The notes beneath the pieces were generated by a model, which did not search any database, had not been told where the DNA came from, and worked only from the letters and a program-made list of their open reading frames with translations. This document shows positions 58,606 to 64,000 of a DNA stretch of 64,000 nt, piece by piece. This DNA is from Nitrospirota bacterium (GTDB taxonomy: Bacteria > Nitrospirota > Thermodesulfovibrionia > SZUA-242): NCBI GenBank assembly GCA_016212095.1, contig JACRHH010000037.1:1-64000 (forward strand), written 5' to 3'. The first letter of the stretch is position 1; each line of letters starts with the position of its first letter. The translations under genes and the position numbers were made by a program.

Positions 58606-58906
58606 CAATTATATTGCTCCGGTTTCATGCGATTATTGCCTCTTGACAGTCATCTGCCGACAGAGTAAATTGAAATTGTAGCAGGTGTTTGAAGACGGCG
58701 TTTCGGAGTCGAGCGGACAAGGTAACGATTGAAGTAGGCAAGGGTAGAAACGTGCAGGTTACGGTGAGCACGCCTCAAGCAGCAAGAGGAAGCCTGAAGC
58801 ACCGGCCGCGAAACCCACTTGTAAAAAGTCCTGTCGACGTCAACTCCGAAACGCCGCATCTGTTTCCATGAAATCCCTTCCATCATTTGCCGCTTGACCT
58901 GTCCAT
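58606..58906. other. Non-coding spacer
   Basis: About 300 bp between the RlmI-like gene and mlaE. Both are on the minus strand. An open minus-strand frame crosses it (to 59411), but it lies mostly antisense-framed over mlaE, has no SD and no recognisable sequence. Nothing further is seen. Confidence 0.6.
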
Positions 58907-59686
58907 TTACACATAATAAAACAGGAACGAAATCGCCGCATCCGCAATAAATACCAGTAACAGACTTCTCATGACCGCGCGGGTGGCCACCTGGGGCACG
59001 GCTGTCAGGCTGCTTCCCGCGTTCATGCCCTGAGCGCAGCATATTGCGGCGATGCCCAAGCCAAACAGGACGCCCTTTGTGGATGACATCAGTATATCGA
59101 GAAGCGTGAGTGACGAGATGACTCCCATGCCGTATACGCCAAACGGGATGCCGAGCGCAAGCGACGCAACCAGCACGCCGCCCAGAATCGCGGCGATCTC
59201 GAAATAGAGAACCAGAATAAGCGCGGACATCACCATTCCAAGCACGCGCGGCGCAAGAAGGTAGACCGCCGGATTTATTCCCATCAACCGCAGGCTCTCG
59301 ATCTCTCCGGTCACCTGCATGGTTCCAAGCTCGGCGGCAACAGCTGTTCCGCTTCGCGCCACTACGATAATCGCGGCCAGAAGCGGCCCCACGCCCCGCA
59401 CGATAACCCATACAAGCGTCCGCCCGGTGAGCGCCTCGCTGCCATGCCCGGCAAGGCCGATGATCTGGGCGATGATCGCAACGCCTATCACAAGGGCGAG
59501 GAACGTGACTACCGGAACCGCCTGATATGCCGTGAAGTATATCTGACGCAGGAAAACCGTCATCACTGCCCGCCGCCGGAGCGCGGTAACAACGCCGCCG
59601 GGGCGGAACAACGGCGTCATCATCGCGACAATATCGGAAACCGCTCCGACGAAAACGATTGCCCTGCGACCGAGATATTCGAGCAT
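58907..59686 (-). CDS. mlaE: MlaE-family ABC transporter permease
   Basis: The 259-residue integral membrane protein has five or six TM segments and the MlaE core: RQIYFTAYQAVPVVTFLALVIG, then VVARSGTAVAAELGTMQVTGEIE and LMGINPAVYL, which is the coupling-helix region. MlaE moves phospholipids between membranes with MlaF and MlaD; no mlaF, mlaD or mlaB gene is adjacent here, so the partners must be elsewhere or this is a lone permease. It is followed by a CPBP protease gene on the same strand upstream. Confidence 0.93.
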   Translation of the reverse strand: MLEYLGRRAIVFVGAVSDIVAMMTPLFRPGGVVTALRRRAVMTVFLRQIYFTAYQAVPVVTFLALVIGVAIIAQIIGLAGHGSEALTGRTLVWVIVRGVGPLLAAIIVVARSGTAVAAELGTMQVTGEIESLRLMGINPAVYLLAPRVLGMVMSALILVLYFEIAAILGGVLVASLALGIPFGVYGMGVISSLTLLDILMSSTKGVLFGLGIAAICCAQGMNAGSSLTAVPQVATRAVMRSLLLVFIADAAISFLFYYV

Positions 59687-59714
59687 TGCGGCTAGATGAA
59701 TGGAGTTCGGCGCA

Positions 59715-60407
59715 TCACCAGAAGCGCCACTGGCCGCTTGAAAGAACGTAAACGCCGAGCATGAGATTCGTTACGCCGTGCGCGATTATCGGATACCAGA
59801 GGTTGCCGGTTCTGTAAAGAAGCAGGTTGTAGGCCGCGCCCGCCATTATTCCGGCAAGCCAGAGATAGTGCTCAAGCCCGAACAGAACCGATGATATTGC
59901 AAACGACGCAAGCGTGTATGCGCCGATTCGAACAGAGAGAAAATCCGGATTGATAATGTAGCGCAGGATGAACGACCGCCAGAAAAGCTCCTCGAAGACC
60001 GGAACCACAATCGCGGCCCCGAATATTCTTACGGCGAAAAATATCGCTCTGCCGCCATCGGGAATAGAGCTTGGATTGAAAACCTTCTGGCCGCCCATGA
60101 CGGCGAACTCCCAGTCCATGTTAATCCAGAGCACGAAAACTACCGCTCCGGCAGCCACCGACAGTAAACCGCTCGACATGTTCGGGCGAAATCCCTTTAG
60201 CTCGTCATAAGATTTCCGGAACGCAAACAGCGCCGCGAGCACGCAAATTGTCTTGACCGCGTAAACAAACGCCGGAAGCACAGCAGACAGGTTTTCGGGC
60301 GCAAGCTGCGCGATGAACGGCTCAAGCGCGATGAACGCCATATACACGCCAAACGGAAGAACTCGCGGAACCCACGGCTTTTCAAGCAATTGCTCCGGCA
60401 TAAGCAA
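59715..60407 (-). CDS. CPBP-family intramembrane protease
   Basis: The 230-residue protein has about seven TM segments and the CPBP motifs: FEELFWRSFILR (EExxxR, motif 1), FGLEHYLW (FxxxH, motif 2) and the final NL.YPIIAHGVTN with His. CPBP (Rce1-like) proteases cut prenylated or peptide substrates in the membrane; bacterial roles include bacteriocin immunity and maturation. The substrate is unknown. It is encoded 28 bp upstream of mlaE on the same strand. Confidence 0.9.
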   Translation of the reverse strand: MLMPEQLLEKPWVPRVLPFGVYMAFIALEPFIAQLAPENLSAVLPAFVYAVKTICVLAALFAFRKSYDELKGFRPNMSSGLLSVAAGAVVFVLWINMDWEFAVMGGQKVFNPSSIPDGGRAIFFAVRIFGAAIVVPVFEELFWRSFILRYIINPDFLSVRIGAYTLASFAISSVLFGLEHYLWLAGIMAGAAYNLLLYRTGNLWYPIIAHGVTNLMLGVYVLSSGQWRFW

Positions 60408-60467
60408 GCCCCTTCAGAAAATGAGATGAAGAATTATATCATCGCGCGCAATATTGTATTATCAGCA

Positions 60468-61466
60468 ATGGATCCGGTAACGCACATAACCGCCGGGGCT
60501 CTGATGGGCAGAGCCATCCGCCTGCGAACGCCGCGGGCGGGCATAACAGTTTTAGCGATCATCTGCGCCGTGCTGCCGGACATCGATAATTTCATAGGCC
60601 TGATCGGGCCGGAGCTGTATCTGCTGCATCACAGGGGAATAACGCATTCATTGCCCGGCATAGCGGCGCTTTCGGCGCTCATGGCCCTGCTGTTTCGGCG
60701 CTTCCGGAGCGAACTGCCGGATTTTCTGCCGACGTTCCTGATAGCGCTTGCCGCGATGGGCGGCCATGTTTTCCTCGATGTGGTAACAAGCTACGGTACG
60801 CAGCTTTTCGCGCCGTTTTCAGACAGGCGGTTCTCGCTCGACAGCGTTTTCATAATCGATCCGGTATTCACCGGCTTGATGGCTGTTCTGCTTGCGCTGT
60901 CGTATTCAAGGCGGCGGGCAGAGCTTGCGCGGGCCGGAATCGCGCTGATTCTGCTTTATCCGATGCTTTCGCTTGCCGCAAGGGAATATGCCCGCCCGAA
61001 CGCCGAGGCAGTTCTTCACTCCCAGGGTTTTTCGTGCGAGAAGCTCGAACTGGTTCCGGATGCGTTCGCGCCATTGCGCTGGAAGGCGATAGCAACTTGC
61101 GGCGATTCGCTGCTGTTTTTTGGAGCGGGCGGTGGGAATAATCCGGCTCCTGCGGATGGCATCAGGTCTTTCCGCCGCGCCGACCTGTCGATTCTGCGAA
61201 ACGGAGCGTCGCGCATCTCGATGTTCCGCACATGGGAATGGTTTGCGCGGTATCCGTTCATGGAGACAAGCGAAACCGGCAACGGCGGAAAAATAGTCCG
61301 GTTCGGCGATCTTCAGTTTGAAAGCACGTGGGATTTCATCAAAAAGCGCTGGAACGGCGGCGTCAGGCCGTTTTCACTCGGCCTGACGCTTGACGGCAGC
61401 GGCGCGATGACAGGCTGGAGCTACACGCGTCCGGGCCGCGAAACGGTGACGATGCGCGTGCAGTAA
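60468..61466 (+). CDS. DUF457/YdjM-family membrane-bound metal-dependent hydrolase
   Basis: The 332-residue protein begins MDPVTHITAGALMGRAI, the usual family start, and has the metal motifs VLPDIDNF and LLHHRGITHSLPG plus HVFLDVVTSYGTQL, the H/D residues of DUF457. TM helices follow (about 85-200), and a hydrophilic C-terminal domain (about 205-332) is not conserved. Function is unproven. ATG 60468 is chosen by family; a longer frame from 60426 exists. A triple-hairpin repeat follows the stop. Confidence 0.85.
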   Translation: MDPVTHITAGALMGRAIRLRTPRAGITVLAIICAVLPDIDNFIGLIGPELYLLHHRGITHSLPGIAALSALMALLFRRFRSELPDFLPTFLIALAAMGGHVFLDVVTSYGTQLFAPFSDRRFSLDSVFIIDPVFTGLMAVLLALSYSRRRAELARAGIALILLYPMLSLAAREYARPNAEAVLHSQGFSCEKLELVPDAFAPLRWKAIATCGDSLLFFGAGGGNNPAPADGIRSFRRADLSILRNGASRISMFRTWEWFARYPFMETSETGNGGKIVRFGDLQFESTWDFIKKRWNGGVRPFSLGLTLDGSGAMTGWSYTRPGRETVTMRVQ

Positions 61467-61519
61467 ACTCCCCCCGGCCTTCGGCCTCCCCCCTCATTGA
61501 GGGGGGCGCGGGGGGAGTT
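61466..61519. repeat. Dispersed C/G-rich palindrome (copy B)
   Basis: AACTCCCCCC (61466-61475) pairs with GGGGGGAGTT (61510-61519). Inside are GGCC-TTC-GGCC (61476-61486) and CCCCCC-TCATTGA-GGGGGG (61488-61506). It shares the loop and arms with 26005-26051. Confidence 0.85.
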
Positions 61520-61530
61520 GTTTCCCTCCC

Positions 61531-62244
61531 CTACGCCAAAACCGCCTTCTGGGCCGCGATCAGGCCGCCGATTCCGCCTTCCGCAAGCGCCATCATGCGG
61601 TTCAGGTCGTCCCTCGGAAAAGGCTCCGATTCCGCCGTGCCCTGCACCTCCACGAAACCGCCGCGCCCGGTCATGACGATGTTCATATCCACCTCGGCCT
61701 TCGAATCCTCCTCGTAGCAGAGATCGAGCAGCGGGCGGCCATCGACCATGCCCACGCTTATCGCGGCCAGATAATCGATGAACGGGTCTTCCGCAATCTG
61801 CCCCGCCGCCATTGCGCGGCCAATCGCAAGCCGCAGCGCGGCATACGCGCCGGTTATCGACGCCGTGCGTGTGCCGCCGTCGGCCTCGATCACGTCGCAG
61901 TCTATCCAGACGGTGCGCTCGCCAAGCTTTTTCAGATCGACCACCGCGCGCAGGCTTCGCCCGATCAATCGCTGAATCTCGTGCGTCCTGCCTCCAACCT
62001 TGCCCCGCGTCGATTCGCGCGGCGTCCGCTCCTTCGTGGCCCGCGGCAGCATCGAATACTCCGCCGTGACCCATCCCTGGCCCTTGTCCCTCAGGAATGG
62101 CGGAACCTTCTCCTCAACGCTCGCGTTACATATCACCCGCGTGCGGCCAAGCTCGATAAGCACCGAGCCTTCCGCAGCGCCGATAAAATCCTTCAGCATG
62201 GCTACCGGGCGAATTTCATCGTCCCGCCGTCCGTCTGTTCTCAA
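61531..62244 (-). CDS. rph: Ribonuclease PH
   Basis: The 237-residue protein begins [14 protein letters not shown] and has [56 protein letters not shown] and [20 protein letters not shown], all diagnostic of RNase PH. It trims tRNA 3' ends by phosphorolysis. Its start overlaps the murI stop (ATGA), so murI-rph is coupled. Confidence 0.97.
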   Translation of the reverse strand: MRTDGRRDDEIRPVAMLKDFIGAAEGSVLIELGRTRVICNASVEEKVPPFLRDKGQGWVTAEYSMLPRATKERTPRESTRGKVGGRTHEIQRLIGRSLRAVVDLKKLGERTVWIDCDVIEADGGTRTASITGAYAALRLAIGRAMAAGQIAEDPFIDYLAAISVGMVDGRPLLDLCYEEDSKAEVDMNIVMTGRGGFVEVQGTAESEPFPRDDLNRMMALAEGGIGGLIAAQKAVLA

Positions 62245-63050
62245 CGTGATGCCTCCGTTTGAAGCTGTATTTTTGAAAGATTTTCGACCGTACGGCCAAG
62301 AAACCGCTCCACCAACAGCGCGAATTTCTGCGGCTTGTCGGTCACGAAATATTCATGCGAAGGCTGCGCTTCGCCCGCGTTCAATATGCCGTCCGCCGCC
62401 AGAATGCGGCGCACCTCAAGCGCGGTCTCGACCGCCGAATCCACTAGAAGCGTATCCGGCCCCATCACCCGGCCTATCACTCCGCGAAAAAGCGGGTAGT
62501 GTGTGCAGCCCAGAACCAGCGCTCCCGTGCCGCGCAACTCCTCCAGATACCGCCTGGCCACAAGCTCGGCCACGTCGTCGTCAACCCACCCCTCCTCGGC
62601 AAGCGGCACGAAAAGCGGGCACGGCCTGCACCTCACCTCGGCGTCAGGGTTCAGCATGGTGATGGCCCGCTGGTACGCGCCGCTTTTGATGGTTGCGTCG
62701 GTTCCGATCACCGCCACGCTATGCGCGCCCGACGCAACCGCCGCGCGCGCCCCCGGCTCGATTACGCCGACAACCGGGATGTCTACCTGTGCCCGTATGC
62801 TCTCCAGCGCCACTGAAGACGCCGTGTTGCACGCAACAACAAGCAGCTTTATCCCGCGCGATTTCAGGAACGAAACGCTCTCGGCGCAGTATTTTCGCAC
62901 GGTTTCGTCTGAGCGGATGCCGTACGGCACTCGCGCGGTGTCGCCAAGATATATGGTGCTCTCCGCCGGAAGCTCGCGGTGAATCTCCCGCAGCACGGTC
63001 ATGCCGCCAAGGCCGGAGTCGAATACGCCTATCGGAAGGTCATTCCTCAT
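62241..63050 (-). CDS. murI: Glutamate racemase
   Basis: The 269-residue protein has [16 protein letters not shown], the first catalytic Cys in VACNTASS and the second in [10 protein letters not shown], standard for MurI, which makes D-glutamate for peptidoglycan. ATG 63050 is used; the gene overlaps the end of the GerMN gene by 11 nt. It is within a gerMN-murI-rph set, and an amidase gene lies upstream. Confidence 0.96.
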   Translation of the reverse strand: MRNDLPIGVFDSGLGGMTVLREIHRELPAESTIYLGDTARVPYGIRSDETVRKYCAESVSFLKSRGIKLLVVACNTASSVALESIRAQVDIPVVGVIEPGARAAVASGAHSVAVIGTDATIKSGAYQRAITMLNPDAEVRCRPCPLFVPLAEEGWVDDDVAELVARRYLEELRGTGALVLGCTHYPLFRGVIGRVMGPDTLLVDSAVETALEVRRILAADGILNAGEAQPSHEYFVTDKPQKFALLVERFLGRTVENLSKIQLQTEASR

Positions 63051-63603
63051 CGTATTCATCCGCAACCGGACGCCCGGCGTCCAGATGCCCCCAGAGCGTA
63101 TCTATCTCCTTGCCGTCGATCAGGAATTTAACCGCCTGCACGCTGCCGACGTTCTGCCTCAGGCTCTCATAAAAACCCTGGATTGAGAGATATTCGCCTG
63201 TTGCATCCTTCGGAGCGCCGGAAAGCGCGGATCGATCCAGATCGATGTAGGCCGAGCCGTCCGCGTCGATGAACAGACCCTTCAGCGAAGTGCCGGAGGG
63301 AACAAGCGGCTCGGCCAGTCCGGATAGAAGTATCGGGCCGCGCAGAAGCTCGTCGATCACCGCCCCGGCGCGTTCGACATCCGATGCCCCGCGCAGTGTT
63401 ATCCGGCGCTCCTCGGCGGTCAGCGCATCGCCCTTCGGAAAGAAAAGACGCGCGTTCACCGTTTCCCATGCCCTGCCTTCGGCTGCGGACGGCAGAACAG
63501 GCTGCGTCCTCTGTTCAAGCAATCGCATCCGCCCTTTGTAAACCCCTGCGGCAAGCGACGCGGCAATGAGGGCAAGCGCAAGAAATATCCACAAAACGCG
63601 CAT
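63040..63603 (-). CDS. GerMN-domain membrane protein
   Basis: The 187-residue protein has an N-terminal TM/signal-anchor (MRVLWIFLALALIAASLAAG) and a GerMN domain (about 55-175): NARLFFPKGDALTAEERRI, GAVIDELLRGP, GTSLKGLFIDADGSAYIDLDRSAL, and VKFLIDGKEIDTLWG. GerMN domains occur in proteins of sporulation and cell-wall assembly, and also in Gram-negative genomes next to amidases. Start ATG 63603. It begins 2 bp past the amidase stop. Confidence 0.85.
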   Translation of the reverse strand: MRVLWIFLALALIAASLAAGVYKGRMRLLEQRTQPVLPSAAEGRAWETVNARLFFPKGDALTAEERRITLRGASDVERAGAVIDELLRGPILLSGLAEPLVPSGTSLKGLFIDADGSAYIDLDRSALSGAPKDATGEYLSIQGFYESLRQNVGSVQAVKFLIDGKEIDTLWGHLDAGRPVADEYDEE

Positions 63604-63604
63604 G

Positions 63605-64000
63605 TCAGCGCCTGTTTTCCGAAGACGGCTCAAGCGCCTGAAGAATTGCGCGGATTACCGGCGTCGAAACCGTCTCGTCGTCCAGATCGATATTGGCCGG
63701 AATTTCCACAAGCACGCCCGGCGTGTGAATATGTTCGGTCATGTAAAGCGGAATCTGGCGCGAAGAAACCGCGTCTTCGCCGAACGCCTCGGCCAGACCG
63801 GCAAGCATCCTGTCGCGAAGGCCTTCGCTTTCGGCCCTCACGGAGTTTTCTATCGCCGAAAATACCGAAAACCGCGCGCGGCTTCTATGCAGGCCGACAT
63901 AGAGGTCGGGCGTTTCGTTGTTAACACGCGATGCCCGCTCCTGAAGCGACACGTAGCGGTTTGCGTCCCGCGTGAGCGCAACCTTTGTTCCGGCCTCGCG
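63605..64000 (-). CDS. N-acetylmuramoyl-L-alanine amidase, C-terminal part (runs off the window)
   Basis: The frame is open from 64000 to a stop at 63605 and gives 131 residues. It has the Amidase_3 pattern: TRDANRYVSLQERASRVNN, then DLYVGLH (Zn-ligand region), AGLAEAFGED and a C-terminal PGVLVEIPANIDLDDE with the catalytic Glu position. The family cuts the amide bond between muramic acid and L-Ala. The N-terminal half lies outside the window. It precedes the gerMN, murI and rph genes. Confidence 0.88.
   Translation of the reverse strand, partial: REAGTKVALTRDANRYVSLQERASRVNNETPDLYVGLHRSRARFSVFSAIENSVRAESEGLRDRMLAGLAEAFGEDAVSSRQIPLYMTEHIHTPGVLVEIPANIDLDDETVSTPVIRAILQALEPSSENRR

Noticed and set aside
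58650-59411. Long minus-strand open frame antisense-framed over mlaE
   Set aside because: It overlaps mlaE in another frame, has Arg/Gly/Cys-rich unnatural composition and no recognisable family; mlaE is clearly the real gene.
1-64000. CRISPR arrays, intact insertion sequences, prophage genes
   Set aside because: No regularly spaced repeats, transposase motifs or phage structural genes were seen; small repeats are palindromes or simple tandem units.

Overview
The window reads as chromosomal DNA of a motile Gram-negative bacterium. It carries P-ring and L-ring flagellar genes (flgI, flgH), an MlaE-type permease, lipoproteins and SecDF-YajC. Base composition is moderately GC-rich and coding density is high. 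Several families are typical of Deltaproteobacteria-like, Planctomycetes-like or candidate-phylum genomes: an MJ0042-type zinc-ribbon protein, a YdjY-domain protein, a DUF6485 protein, GAF/HD-GYP/NtrC-rich signalling, a split biotin-dependent carboxylase, a LigB-type ATP-dependent DNA ligase, and an IscS/IscU pair of the Archaeoglobus type. The lineage cannot be fixed from the sequence alone. There are no rRNA genes, CRISPR arrays or intact insertion sequences. One tRNA-Gly is present.

Layout: 1-4.9 kb holds a periplasmic redox/outer-membrane operon, a DUF6485 protein, a RelE/ParE-type toxin-antitoxin (TA) cassette bracketed by 23-bp direct repeats, a triple-GAF protein, a RsbW-like ATPase and tRNA-Gly. 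5.1-12.1 kb (minus) holds two flagellar blocks and the post-transcriptional pair: flgH-flgI-flgJ behind a sigma54-type promoter, flgM-flgN-flgK-flgL behind a sigma28-type promoter, then csrA-fliW. 12.3-14.4 kb (plus) has hisIE, a HIT protein and a PflX-like radical SAM protein. 14.4-16.3 kb (minus) is a secreted YdjY plus alpha/alpha-toroid pair. 16.3-16.9 kb is a large non-coding stretch with a folded RNA candidate and the flagellin promoter. 16.9-25.2 kb is the flagellin/filament operon fliC-flaG-fliD-fliS-fliT-like running into two response regulators (one HD-GYP) and a histidine kinase.

25.3-36.1 kb is a mosaic: HAD phosphatase, fumarase, a vapBC remnant run into a DNA ligase, an NtrC-type regulator, a second RelE-type TA pair, a cysteine synthase-JAMM fusion, a small-protein/GNAT pair, and iscS-iscU behind an IscR-like operator. 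36-45 kb has a secreted helical protein, a chemoreceptor with a divergent tip, a two-component pair, and a cell-envelope group (two L,D-transpeptidases and an Ala/Lys-rich lipoprotein). 45-64 kb is mostly housekeeping: a split pyruvate-carboxylase-like enzyme, purF, recJ, secF-secD-yajC, an RlmI-like methyltransferase, mlaE, a CPBP protease, a DUF457 hydrolase, and rph-murI-gerMN-amidase.

Themes that tie genes together: (1) a staged flagellar programme (sigma54, then sigma28, with FlgM as anti-sigma and CsrA/FliW acting on the flagellin leader); (2) sulfur/Fe-S metabolism in 32-36 kb; (3) repeated small TA-like cassettes and palindromic repeats at gene ends, marking recent small insertions. 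The most unusual items are the IscS lacking its pyridoxal-phosphate (PLP) lysine, the CysM-JAMM fusion, the ligase that seems to start at CTG where it meets a vapC remnant, the direct-repeat-flanked TA cassette, and the unassigned structured RNA near 16.55 kb.
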